From assembly GCA_016784545.1 (NCBI GenBank), contig JADHUM010000041.1:1-39033 (forward strand): DNA of 39,033 bases, written 5' to 3'. This document shows positions 19,401 through 26,452 of the stretch, in pieces (positions within the stretch are counted from its first letter, which is position 1; the number at the start of each line of letters is the position of its first letter). Made by a program: the position numbers and the translations under genes. This stretch comes from Candidatus Neomarinimicrobiota bacterium (GTDB taxonomy: Bacteria; Fidelibacterota; UBA8477; JABMPR01). The notes below the pieces were generated by a model, which saw nothing but the letters and a program-made list of their open reading frames with translations, was not told the DNA's origin and searched no databases.

Positions 19401-19800
19401 CGATATAATCCTGGTCAGGATTGGCAAAACCAGATAGGGGTTGCCATCCAAATTCCATCCCTGTGGAGCCCTCTTCATAATGTTCTCGGTATCCGCCCTC
19501 AACGATGTGAGTGATGCGACCATCCTCCAGTTGCACCTCTGCTGCAACCAGTGGGTAGATACCATCCATATAGGAGTGATTTGTGCCCTTGGGCCACACA
19601 CCTGATGGTTGTTTGCCCCACCAGCCTACCTCTCCAAAATTCCAGAATAGTGTTTCAACCAGATTCCCGTTATGCAGCCCCTGTTTACGATTGATACGAT
19701 CCCCATGAAGCGCATCAATGTTATTTTGCGCTTGGAGTATTGAAATTCCGCCCAGGAGAAGGCTAGAGGTAATAATAAATAGTTTTTTAATCATACTCAT
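16498..19800 (-). CDS. Large surface protein with FN3-like domain, Asp-rich calcium-type repeats and sorting tail
   Basis: 1100 aa. Signal peptide MSMIKKLFIITSSLLLGGIS...LQAQ. The N-terminal 500 residues hold three Asp-rich segments (PFDGIDNDEDAA, FNGVDDDLDGIIDENEA, ARDDGVDNDGDWDPE) of the calcium-binding thrombospondin-3 type. An FN3-like part follows (PEKPTVTAVPGDGKVTLYWDD). The C-terminus is a sorting-type domain with VVPNPYVAAAAWESQ and GLDLAPGIYIYYV. I recognise the type from FCB genomes, where it sits beside a TonB receptor and a PorV-family gene, but no function is known to me. GAGG about 9 bases upstream of ATG 19800 overlaps the receptor's stop region, and only 10 bases separate the genes, so they are co-translated. 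It may be the surface partner that takes the place of SusD. Confidence 0.82.
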   Translation of the reverse strand: MSMIKKLFIITSSLLLGGISILQAQNNIDALHGDRINRKQGLHNGNLVETLFWNFGEVGWWGKQPSGVWPKGTNHSYMDGIYPLVAAEVQLEDGRITHIVEGGYREHYEEGSTGMEFGWQPLSGFANPDQDYIALSDDPNTWPLYWPDQAADWGGSWNGYFGRKTNADQESYFVMDDYQDYGQDFWGLFNSDSLDPNRGGLGMRVAVRGFQWSNVLAEDIIFWHYDITNVSTTTYAKTVFGMYADAGVGGQNDSNDDLALYDLSLDLAYTWDSNNLGEGNWETGYAGYAFLESPGNPFDGIDNDEDAAAGSSPELGSIDFQPRNLVDEIVVIDYQNMEVDNNRGRILTSFSEGGSADFYHFSGDSLILNQYDSVRVYLRGSTYSDIPFNGVDDDLDGIIDENEAVHMGLKYKNYLTGAGLDDPLIDEARDDGVDNDGDWDPELHDIGADGLAGSGDIGEGDGLPTLGEPNFDITDKDESDQIGLTAFDAFYIGQGVEFGHDEVIWDRVANYHFSNVSLPGNIAFLFGSGPFIMPPNHTERFSMALVFGENFDDLKRNKEVVQNIYNANYNFARPPEKPTVTAVPGDGKVTLYWDDFAESSYDDPAFTHPATGGYDFEGYRIYKATDASFNDAYIISNGFGEAAFHNPVAQFDYANGVQGFFNVDVHGIEYYLGGDTGLRHSWVDTDVQNGVDYYYAVVAYDRGWEEKNILPSECTKVIVKNNAGKVTVDKNTVYITPNAPAAGYVPPEIAGGLQRIQGFGTGDISVNIVDPSLVTAGEYRLSFDDTTHQDTLSYNLSKLESDLTDTLLIFSDSDALDNEDVNPIFSGMRIQVRNDSVAPDPENTGWVQGESNILIYAERNSYWDGYTRRIDGFPSSYEVHYGVLDSSMLKNSFKHLSNFRVIDQTSGKKVRTYLWEPAEGRDSLLSAGDYLRLQLKVGGTWRDTWRVYFVAPEEDLIEPEAGDVANIGIHLPFRSGDEFAFTSFAAEVDQNLASHQLSNIAVVPNPYVAAAAWESQRTSASGRGERKINFIHLPQAAQISIFSVSGDHVISLDHFSGMADGALEWNLQTKDGLDLAPGIYIYYVDSDLVGTFTGKFAVIK

Positions 19801-19810
19801 TCCATCATCC

Positions 19811-22486
19811 TCAAAGCTTGAATTTCATGCCAATCAACACTTCACGTGGAGCCTGGAAATAATCTGGACGAGATAGAAAATCATCCAGTGTGTGAAGGGA
19901 TTGTTCAGGCACATAGGTAGGGATCAGGCTATAAAAAGGGCTACCGGTATCTTTATTCACATCTCTGGCGTTCTCACGATCCATTACATTCTTAATCAAG
20001 AAATAGAGAGCCAAACGAGAATCTCTCAGAGGTATGGCATATTCTCCAGAAACATCCAGATTCAGGGTGCTGGGTTTTCGCTCAGAATTCTGGAAAGAAG
20101 TACGTTCGCCCTGGAACTCTGGTGTATAGGGTAATCCGGAACCAAATTGGCCAATAAGACTGATGTGCCAGTTTTTTCCATTCATGGTCATGGATAAGTT
20201 AACGGTATGGGTCTGATCCCAATCCAGGGGAACCACCTGTATTTCACTGGCGCGAGGAGGGTCACTCTGACGGTCATTGAAGACACTTCGAGGATCGGAG
20301 GCATTGCCCTCAGCAGTTTGGTAGGTGTACTCAATAGAACCTGAGAAAAGACCAATTTGCTTCATTGAAAGCGATAGAGCCACACCTCTAACGTTAGCAT
20401 AATCTTGATTTTCGTAGCGGGCATAGCTATCGCCAAGGATATATAGTTCATAAATTTGTGTACCAACCAGATTGCGCATGTCCTTGTAATAGCCTGTGAT
20501 GTCCAGAATAAGATTGGCAGAGAGCATTTGCTGCAGGCCGAATTGATAAATAACTGTTTTCTTTGGGTATAGTGAGGCATTTCCAACAATGCTTTTTAGA
20601 TCGCCCCCACGAATTTCAAATTCTGAATTATGATAGAGATACTCATAGACCGGAATCTGGAAAAAATGTCCATACGAGATGTGGATCGCACCCCTGTCGC
20701 TAATTGGATATGATAATCCCAGACGGGGAGACAATTGGGATGAGCTCGGTGCATCTTTAAAGGCCTCCTCCTGGTTTCCACTATAGCTACCATCTGGATC
20801 CCTCAGATCCAGGGGTTCCAGTCCATCAGGATGGAAATAGTCGTAGCGTAGACCTGCCACCAGCACGATGTGCTCAGCTTCGATCTTATCTTCAAGCCAT
20901 ATCCCTACTTCCAGGGGACGGTGTGTGTACTCGTTATTACCCCAATGTGCTTCAGGGAATATTTCAGGTGACCAGGCAGTGCTGCGATCCAGTTTAATGC
21001 TGAAATCATGTTGCCACAGTTCGCTCTTCCGGGCTTCAATCCCAGTCTTTAATTCGTGATGGCGATTGGGTTGGGCAGTAAGATTGACTTTAATTGTATT
21101 TACTGTGCTGCTTCGGTAGAAGTGATTCATGTCCATGCCACCGATGAAGAAGCCATAACCCAGCCGCCTGGAAAGTAAGGTGCTTACATAGCGCTCATCC
21201 TGGTAGTCTTCATAGACATAATTACTTAAATCTGAATTGAAGCGAGAAAAGTTGACGGCATAAAATAGTTTTGAACTTGGAAAATGGTTGAAGGACAGGG
21301 TTGTCTGATAGCTTTCCTTAAAGTGGGTCTGGATGCCCTGCGGATTATACTTGTAGAGGTGATCGTAATTTGACCAGGATTGTCGGGTAAGATCAGAAGA
21401 GAGATCGATTCGGAACTTGGGACCCAAATGCTTTGATAGCTTGCCATGTGTGGAAAAGGTATTTTTGAAATTCATGGGTACCACATCACCGCTTCCCGAT
21501 CGTGAGACGTACCAGCCTGCTGGATCAGGATCATCGATATTGGAAGAATCTGAAGGTAGAAATTCTTCGACACCGTATAAGTGCCCTTCCTTCGATTGAC
21601 TTTTCACACTAAAAACAAAACCTGCATCCTTGCCGAGCATTCCCAGGGGTCCGGTGAGAGTCAACTCTCCGCTGAGATTCTGCAATGGATCAAGCTGGTC
21701 AATATTCAGGAAAGTGTCGTCATGTCGGGAAATGAAATCACCGCCATATAAATTGACTGACAATCCAAATTCAGGTGAACCACTCTTGGTGACAATATTT
21801 ACAACGCCACTCATGGCTTGTCCATACTCAGCACTGAAAGTACCGCTAATAACTTTGATTTCCTGGATGCTGCTATTATCGATATTCACTGCCATTTCAC
21901 CACTATAGGGATCAGTGACACTAACTCCATCCAGCATGTAGCTCACCTCACCACCCCTGCCCCCACGGAAATGACCGTCTACCACTCCAGCCTGCAGGCC
22001 GACCAGGTCGCTCATTTCCTGGACAGGTAGTTTTTCTATTTCCTCAGCACTGATCACTGCCATCGTGCTGGTGCGGTCGCGTTGAATATCTGGTCGGGTG
22101 GCGATTACTTCGACCTGGGTTGAGGCTTCAAGTACCTGGGTGCTCATTTTAAAATCATGAATCGAATTGAAGTCGGAAAGAACCTGGATATTATCCTGTC
22201 GGATTTTCTGGTAGCCAATCATTTGTACATTGAGGCTGTATAAACCTGGCCGAACATTTAGAATCATGTAATAGCCTTCTAAATCAGTCGCGGCACCGTA
22301 ATTAGTACCTTCCAGAAAGACATTAACACCGGGAAAGGGTTGACCACTTTCTGCGTCAGTAACCTTCCCACTAATCTTGCCCGTAGTCCCTGCGATGCAC
22401 ACTCCTAGGAACATTTGCAGGAACAACGCAATCAGGATTGCTGATTTCACGTTTCTTAAGGTCCATTTCAAATGCATACTATTCAT
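19811..22486 (-). CDS. TonB-dependent receptor with carboxypeptidase-regulatory-like domain
   Basis: 891 aa from ATG 22486 (AGGT upstream); longer in-frame starts at 22546 fall in a hairpin. A signal peptide (SAILIALFLQMFLGVCIAG) is followed by a carboxypeptidase-D regulatory-like domain (GKISGKVTDAESGQPFPGVN) and then the plug (TSTMAVISAEEIEKLPVQEM, GGEVSYMLDGVSVTDPYSG, GTFSAEYGQAMSGVVNIVTK). The remainder is a 22-strand-type barrel ending MKFKL. It resembles SusC-like receptors but no SusD gene is nearby. Likely role: energy-dependent uptake of oligosaccharides across the outer membrane. It is preceded by a 337-bp gap holding repeats and a strong hairpin 30 bases before the start. Confidence 0.93.
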   Translation of the reverse strand: MNSMHLKWTLRNVKSAILIALFLQMFLGVCIAGTTGKISGKVTDAESGQPFPGVNVFLEGTNYGAATDLEGYYMILNVRPGLYSLNVQMIGYQKIRQDNIQVLSDFNSIHDFKMSTQVLEASTQVEVIATRPDIQRDRTSTMAVISAEEIEKLPVQEMSDLVGLQAGVVDGHFRGGRGGEVSYMLDGVSVTDPYSGEMAVNIDNSSIQEIKVISGTFSAEYGQAMSGVVNIVTKSGSPEFGLSVNLYGGDFISRHDDTFLNIDQLDPLQNLSGELTLTGPLGMLGKDAGFVFSVKSQSKEGHLYGVEEFLPSDSSNIDDPDPAGWYVSRSGSGDVVPMNFKNTFSTHGKLSKHLGPKFRIDLSSDLTRQSWSNYDHLYKYNPQGIQTHFKESYQTTLSFNHFPSSKLFYAVNFSRFNSDLSNYVYEDYQDERYVSTLLSRRLGYGFFIGGMDMNHFYRSSTVNTIKVNLTAQPNRHHELKTGIEARKSELWQHDFSIKLDRSTAWSPEIFPEAHWGNNEYTHRPLEVGIWLEDKIEAEHIVLVAGLRYDYFHPDGLEPLDLRDPDGSYSGNQEEAFKDAPSSSQLSPRLGLSYPISDRGAIHISYGHFFQIPVYEYLYHNSEFEIRGGDLKSIVGNASLYPKKTVIYQFGLQQMLSANLILDITGYYKDMRNLVGTQIYELYILGDSYARYENQDYANVRGVALSLSMKQIGLFSGSIEYTYQTAEGNASDPRSVFNDRQSDPPRASEIQVVPLDWDQTHTVNLSMTMNGKNWHISLIGQFGSGLPYTPEFQGERTSFQNSERKPSTLNLDVSGEYAIPLRDSRLALYFLIKNVMDRENARDVNKDTGSPFYSLIPTYVPEQSLHTLDDFLSRPDYFQAPREVLIGMKFKL

Positions 22487-22515
22487 GACATTACCTGATA
22501 TCCATGTCCCAATAT

Positions 22516-22553
22516 TTTCAAGGCGGCAGTGTTGACATACTGCCACCTTGAAA
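22516..22553 (-). terminator. Strong hairpin just upstream of the TonB receptor gene (terminator/attenuator candidate)
   Basis: Arms 22516-22530 and 22539-22553 match at 14 of 15 positions with an 8-base loop. On the minus strand only a short AT-rich stretch follows (ATATTGG), so full termination is doubtful. On the plus strand it is followed by TTTTGTT. It lies 30 bases before the receptor's ATG, where it could attenuate read-through or protect a processed mRNA end. Confidence 0.55.
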
Positions 22554-22638
22554 TTTTGTTAATTGCGTTCTATGTTATACCAATTGCATCTCTATTTGCG
22601 CGTCCCATATGTTGCCGAGATATTGTTGATGTGGGTCT

Positions 22639-22664
22639 TTGCGAGTCTCGAAGAGACGTGGCAA
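22639..22664. repeat. Intergenic repeat hairpin of the TTGCGAG...GTGGCAA type (copy f)
   Basis: TTGC/GCAA outer stem, GA opposite GTG, GTCTC/GAGAC inner stem and GAA loop. The design resembles the copy at 33867 and a widespread class of environmental-bacterial intergenic repeats. Confidence 0.6.
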
Positions 22665-22698
22665 TCTCTAGATTGTGTGCGAGTGATTCTGAGATCGC

Positions 22699-22735
22699 CG
22701 CGCGGAGTTTATCCTGAGTAACTTCGAAGGGATCA
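22699..22735. repeat. Second intergenic repeat (GAGTTTATCCTGAG...TCGAAGGGATC type)
   Basis: The stretch reads like the common bacterial intergenic repeat in which TCCTGAG is followed after a few bases by TCGAAGGGA, able to form a short ATCC/GGGAT stem. Only one copy is in this window, so assignment rests on general recognition. Confidence 0.4.
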
Positions 22736-22769
22736 CGAAGACACATAACGCGCATTCTGAAATTCAAAT

Positions 22770-22798
22770 AGTATAATATCGTCCTGTTCTGTAGTCGC
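22770..22798 (-). promoter_or_regulatory. Weak promoter candidate upstream of the TonB receptor
   Basis: On the minus strand a TATACT box (22770-22775) lies 17 bases after GCGACT (22793-22798). The -10 box is good and the -35 box poor. It would give a long leader containing the repeats and hairpin. Confidence 0.28.
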
Positions 22799-22823
22799 TA
22801 TAAATTGCGCAACTCCCTTAGGA

Positions 22824-24587
22824 TTATTTGATCATTACCATTTTCTTTGTGGCGATCTGATCACCTACTGTCAATCTGTAAAAATACATGCCAGTACTGA
22901 CCTGCTGGTTGTTATCTCCCAGGCTATTCCACGAGAAACTGTGACTGCCTGCAGATAGAAAACCATTGTACAGGGTAGCAACATTTTGTCCCAGCACATT
23001 GAAAATCTCCAAATTGACGTTCCCTGCTTCAGGTACAGAAATATTTATAACGGTCCCGGCATTGAAGGGATTAGGATAATTCTGAGAAAGACTGAAATCA
23101 GTTGGTCCGGCAATAGCGTTGTCTGCCGAAACAGGACTACTACTCAAGACGACTCCACGATACATAAAGTATCTCTCAAAATTGGGGTCAGCCCACTGAG
23201 TACCCCACCATTCAGGTGCATAATCAGCAATTGCTGCATCATATTCATCTGCACTGGAATAATCCAGATCCCAAATGACTGCACTCAAGCGAACGGTGTC
23301 ACCAACTTCGTACCCATAATCAGCCGTATTGATAACCAACTCAAGGGAATATCCAGCATCATCACCATTGGTTCCGGTGTGAGTTACGGTTCCCTCTGGT
23401 TCAAAGCTCACGCCTTCAGCTGATCCTGTGGGAACTTGATCGTTGGTCTCAAAGGAGATTCCCTCCCCTTGTACACCACTAAAATACATAGCCTTGATCT
23501 CTTTGCGAGCAGCAGGGGCATAGTCACCCTTGTCCGTCATCCAAAGAAACAGGCCATCAGCTTCCCAGCCTGGAGACCATTTACCCACGGACATATCATT
23601 TGATTCTACAGCAATATAGAGCAATTCATTTTTATGAACAAATCGAATGATCGCTTCACTTGCATCAGTATAGTCATTTGCCGGATCACTCCACTGTGAA
23701 TAGTAGCCACCCGTTGATCCATTAGCATTATGACCCACTATCACGGTTTCGGCACCTGCCCAAAAGCTTTCTGTGATCTGGCCATCCATAACAATGGCAT
23801 CCTCAGTCGCTAAAGCAATACGGGTCGGTGGATCTGACAATCGCAGAATACGCATGTCAGGACCCCACTCACTTCCCCACCAGGCTTTGTAAAACTGTCC
23901 CACATCCCAGGCTTCTCCAGCTACACCAGTATACCCATCAGGATCAAAGATATTGATCAATACCTGGACATCACTATAGGGATCAGTATACCCAAGATCG
24001 GCAAGGTGAATCACCAGCTCTGCAGTATATCCTGAATCAACACTCGTGGTATCGTTTACAATAGTACCTGATTTTTTAAAGGCGGCTCCTTCTGCGGATG
24101 TTGGATATAGACCTGGAAGTTCCAGGTGGATATCAGGGTCCGCACCCTCTAAGTTGAAGTATAGCTTATATTCTACATCTGTTCCGCTGGCGTCCTTCAC
24201 CTTCATGAAGAGACCATCACCTTCCCAACTGCTATTGAAGCGGCAGACAGATTTATCATCTGAATCCAGACTGATGTACAAATCCAATCCATCATGAACA
24301 ATCTTGACGATGGTGCTGGTCGTATCCGTATAAGGGGCCTGGACTTCAACTCCACCCGTGACGGCGAAGTCTACATCACCTGTACCCATGCCGGCATTAA
24401 AAACCAGTCGATCATAGCGGCGAGTCCAGGCATTCTCATCTAGGACACCATCCACGGTAGGTGCTGTTTCAACTGACACGACCTTTATAACAGCCGGATC
24501 AGCATGACTTCCTGCTACGACAGTCACCGGATTACTCAGAGTGGCTAACACTACCAGGAGTGCTGGTAGTACACGTAAATTTTTCAT
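22824..24587 (-). CDS. Tandem CBM9-like surface protein with C-terminal sorting domain
   Basis: 587 aa from ATG 24587, fixed by a perfect AGGAGG five bases upstream and by the signal peptide (MKNLRVLPALLVVLATLS). Two CBM9-like domains follow, each opening with the family pattern: APTVDGVLDENAW (~45-57) and IVMDGQITESFW (~270), with W(E)(G/A)DGLF(M/L) motifs in both. The C-terminal ~80 residues are a sorting tail with NYPNPFNAGTVINIS, ending KKMVMIK. CBM9 modules bind reducing ends of beta-glucans and xylans or occur in outer-membrane proteins of unknown task. The gene is the first after the LacI regulator and directly precedes the TonB receptor, the position SusD-type or SusE-type binding proteins take in Bacteroidetes loci. 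Confidence 0.88.
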   Translation of the reverse strand: MKNLRVLPALLVVLATLSNPVTVVAGSHADPAVIKVVSVETAPTVDGVLDENAWTRRYDRLVFNAGMGTGDVDFAVTGGVEVQAPYTDTTSTIVKIVHDGLDLYISLDSDDKSVCRFNSSWEGDGLFMKVKDASGTDVEYKLYFNLEGADPDIHLELPGLYPTSAEGAAFKKSGTIVNDTTSVDSGYTAELVIHLADLGYTDPYSDVQVLINIFDPDGYTGVAGEAWDVGQFYKAWWGSEWGPDMRILRLSDPPTRIALATEDAIVMDGQITESFWAGAETVIVGHNANGSTGGYYSQWSDPANDYTDASEAIIRFVHKNELLYIAVESNDMSVGKWSPGWEADGLFLWMTDKGDYAPAARKEIKAMYFSGVQGEGISFETNDQVPTGSAEGVSFEPEGTVTHTGTNGDDAGYSLELVINTADYGYEVGDTVRLSAVIWDLDYSSADEYDAAIADYAPEWWGTQWADPNFERYFMYRGVVLSSSPVSADNAIAGPTDFSLSQNYPNPFNAGTVINISVPEAGNVNLEIFNVLGQNVATLYNGFLSAGSHSFSWNSLGDNNQQVSTGMYFYRLTVGDQIATKKMVMIK

Positions 24588-24676
24588 CACGTCCTCCTGT
24601 TTTCTTGCTTTTGAAACCCTTCTTCTGAAATCAAATTTGCTCGATTCCCAGGGAACAAGGATTCTGTAAAACATTT

Positions 24677-25696
24677 TTAAATAGCTGTTTGTTCACTGCC
24701 ACAAGATCTGCGTATGATATGTTGCAGTGGAATAATGATTTTTTCTGTGGTTCTTTCGAGTGAATCGGTTTTCAAATTCTTCAGCATTGCTTCTGCAGCC
24801 AGATGTCCGAGGCGGCGCAACGGTACATGTACTGTGGTTAGTGCCGGATCCATGTAGGCTGCGGATGAAATATCATCAAAACCGACTATGGCTAAATCTG
24901 AAGGCACCTTGAGCTTCAAAGCCCTGGCAGCCTCAATAGCCCCAATGGCCATGGCATCATTTGCTGCAAAAATAGCTGTGGGTTTCGGATTACGTTTCAT
25001 TAGTTCCAGGGTCGCCTGAAATCCTGAGGATTCTGTGAAGTTCCCCATAACTTCCAGATTCACGTCATCGTCAGCCTGGTATATTTTCCTGCCATCGACA
25101 TAACCTCGATAACGTTCACGGGCATCATAGTTATGCTCACCCCCATGAATAAAAGCGATACGCTTGTGCCCTAGTTTGGACAAGTGTTGTATCATTTCTC
25201 TTGCAGCGTTATAGTTGTCCAGTAAGATGGTTGTAGCTCGGGGAGCATTGATATCACAGGAGATGAAAACCTCTGGTATTTTATAAGTTGAAGGGATTCT
25301 GAGCCCATTATTTCCATTAGCTGAGGGCATCATCATGATGAGACCATCAATACGCCCCCCCCTGACAAACCCATTGATAATTTTGACCTCTTCTTCTTCA
25401 TCATGGGCACTAGATATTAGAATCTGGTGCTCGTTTTGGGAGAGGTGACGATTGATCCCCTGGATGATCTCTGCGAAATAGTATGCACTGGCATCTGGAA
25501 ATATGAGACCAACTGTTTTTGTTTTTTTTCGCTGCAAGCCCAAAGCATTTACATTGGGAACAAAGTTCAACTCTTGAATAACTGCATTCACCCGATCTCG
25601 TGTTAATGGTCTGACTTTGTCAGAATTATTCAAGACGCGTGATACGGTAGCAGTGGACACTTTTGCTTTATTGGCTACATCACTTATAGTTGTCAT
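24677..25696 (-). CDS. LacI/GalR-family transcriptional repressor
   Basis: 339 aa from ATG 25696 (MTTISDVANKAKVSTATVSR), 13 codons inside a longer frame, preceded by GGTGAT. The N-terminal helix-turn-helix with hinge helix (FVPNVNALGLQRKK) is followed by the periplasmic-binding-protein-like sensor domain (TVGLIFPDASAYYFAEIIQG ... AIVGFDDISSAAYMDPALTT). It is the first gene of the minus-strand cluster, 89 bases before the CBM9 gene, and its own promoter carries a LacI-type operator, so autoregulation together with the whole glycan locus is likely. The inducer is probably an oligosaccharide or breakdown product; this is inference. Confidence 0.95.
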   Translation of the reverse strand: MTTISDVANKAKVSTATVSRVLNNSDKVRPLTRDRVNAVIQELNFVPNVNALGLQRKKTKTVGLIFPDASAYYFAEIIQGINRHLSQNEHQILISSAHDEEEEVKIINGFVRGGRIDGLIMMMPSANGNNGLRIPSTYKIPEVFISCDINAPRATTILLDNYNAAREMIQHLSKLGHKRIAFIHGGEHNYDARERYRGYVDGRKIYQADDDVNLEVMGNFTESSGFQATLELMKRNPKPTAIFAANDAMAIGAIEAARALKLKVPSDLAIVGFDDISSAAYMDPALTTVHVPLRRLGHLAAEAMLKNLKTDSLERTTEKIIIPLQHIIRRSCGSEQTAI

Positions 25697-25738
25697 TTGA
25701 TCACCATATGTGGGACTAATAGTCTCCGTATTCAAGAT

Positions 25739-25754
25739 ATGTAAGCGATTACAT
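25739..25754 (-). promoter_or_regulatory. LacI-type operator O1 over the transcription start
   Basis: ATGTAAGCGATTACAT: six-base inverted arms around a four-base centre containing CG, fitting the LacI-family form TGTAA-N-CG-N-TTACA. It lies directly downstream of the -10 box, covering the expected start site about 45 bases before the repressor ATG. Confidence 0.88.
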
Positions 25755-25757
25755 TTA

Positions 25758-25785
25758 AATATATTCAGGTGTAAGTATTTGTCAA
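25758..25785 (-). promoter_or_regulatory. Sigma-70-type promoter of the LacI gene and glycan locus
   Basis: On the minus strand a perfect TTGACA (25780-25785) is followed after 16 bases by TATATT (25758-25763). The predicted start near 25750 falls inside operator O1. No comparably good promoter is visible further into the cluster. Confidence 0.85.
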
Positions 25786-25817
25786 GCCCTTAATTTTTAT
25801 CAGGATTTAGTCATATA

Positions 25818-25844
25818 TACGTAAGTATATCATATACTTAAGTA
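25818..25844. promoter_or_regulatory. 27-bp palindrome upstream of the glycan-locus promoter
   Basis: The core AAGTATATCATATACTT (25823-25839) is a perfect 17-bp palindrome; extended arms match at 12 of 13. It lies about 33 bases upstream of the -35 box, where an activator dimer could bind. It is not a LacI-type site. Confidence 0.5.
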
Positions 25845-26010
25845 AATATGTCCCTTCTGAAGTGGTTGGTCTGTCATTTACCAGTAATTCTTTAATTATA
25901 CGAGCTTCGTACATAAAAGGAAGAGTACTGCCTTAATTAACCAGCACAAGACTCAATAATGCATGAATATGATCATTGATATTATTATACTTATATCCCT
26001 TTTGAACGTA

Positions 26011-26026
26011 ATGTAATCCGTTACAT
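26011..26026. promoter_or_regulatory. LacI-type operator O2
   Basis: ATGTAATCCGTTACAT shares the ATGTAA-N4-TTACAT form of O1, 272 bp away start to start (about 26 helical turns). No good promoter overlaps it, so it fits an auxiliary operator for DNA looping. Confidence 0.7.
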
Positions 26027-26160
26027 CATGAGTTCATTTTTTTTTGTATGGGGATCTCAGGAATTTTACGGCATCAAAGCCGATGAATTCAGAATAAACC
26101 CTTCAATCCTTCTACATCAATACCTTATAGTCTGGTTGAACCGATGGTGGTTCTGTATTC

Positions 26161-26192
26161 GTCGTGGCGTAGCCTCGAAAAGAGGCGATGAC
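26161..26192 (+). repeat. Intergenic hairpin repeat (copy e, variant GTA/GAT)
   Basis: Inner stem GCCTC/GAGGC (26172-26176 with 26182-26186) with GAAAA loop, GTA (26169-26171) opposite GAT (26187-26189), and outer GTC/GAC (26161-26163, 26190-26192). It is a divergent member of the GTA/GAA hairpin family. Confidence 0.45.
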
Positions 26193-26232
26193 TGACCATG
26201 CCCCAACAAACAAAAGAGTCCCCCTATGGGAC

Positions 26233-26253
26233 GACCTTTTTACTTTGTAGCAG
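26233..26253. repeat. Direct repeat of the tRNA-Met terminator/3' end
   Basis: Twenty of 21 bases match 26438-26458, which spans the tRNA terminator arm and the tRNA 3' end. The first 17 bases are also present inverted at 26409-26425. It may be a relic of a duplicated tRNA terminus or an attachment-site-like repeat. Confidence 0.6.
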
Positions 26254-26259
26254 CCTGTC

Positions 26260-26289
26260 CCGTCGTAGCTCATCAATGAGCGTAGACGG
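26260..26289 (+). repeat. Intergenic hairpin repeat (copy b)
   Basis: CCGTC/GACGG outer stem (26260-26264, 26285-26289), GTA opposite GTA, GCTCAT/ATGAGC inner stem (26268-26273, 26276-26281) and CA loop. The stems are perfect; the internal loop differs from the GTA/GAA form by one base. Confidence 0.65.
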
Positions 26290-26416
26290 AGGGGCGGATT
26301 TGGCTGCGGGCGTTGCCCTCGCCTTCCTCCGATACTTTGCCGCTGGCAAAGCATCTCCGGATGAACCGGCGTTCGTTTCACTCACTAGGGCGGTTCCGCA
26401 TCACGCCCCACAAAGT

Positions 26417-26446
26417 AAAAAGGTCCTCCATCCGGAAGACCTTTTT
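26417..26446 (-). terminator. Rho-independent terminator downstream of tRNA-Met
   Basis: Nine-base perfect arms (26417-26425 and 26438-26446, AAAAAGGTC/GACCTTTTT) lie 6 bases beyond the tRNA 3' end on the minus strand; the T-run forms the descending arm and tail. Confidence 0.85.
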
Positions 26447-26452
26447 ACCTTG

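Larger units (their letters stand above)
22487..22823. other. Intergenic gap upstream of the TonB receptor
   Basis: 337 bp within an otherwise tightly packed minus-strand cluster. It contains a 15-bp-arm hairpin (22516-22553), two repeat hairpins (22639-22664 and about 22699-22735) and a weak minus-strand promoter candidate (22770-22798). I see no coding frame I would trust and no copy of the ATGTAA-N4-TTACAT operator. Confidence 0.6.
25697..26452. other. 756-bp regulatory and repeat region upstream of lacI-type gene
   Basis: Contains the lacI-type promoter with operator O1, a 27-bp palindrome (25818-25844), operator O2 (26011-26026), two hairpin repeats (26161-26192 and 26260-26289), a 21-bp direct repeat of the tRNA 3' flank and the tRNA terminator. 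Open frames across 26112-26455 run through these palindromic elements on both strands and are not credible genes. Confidence 0.6.
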
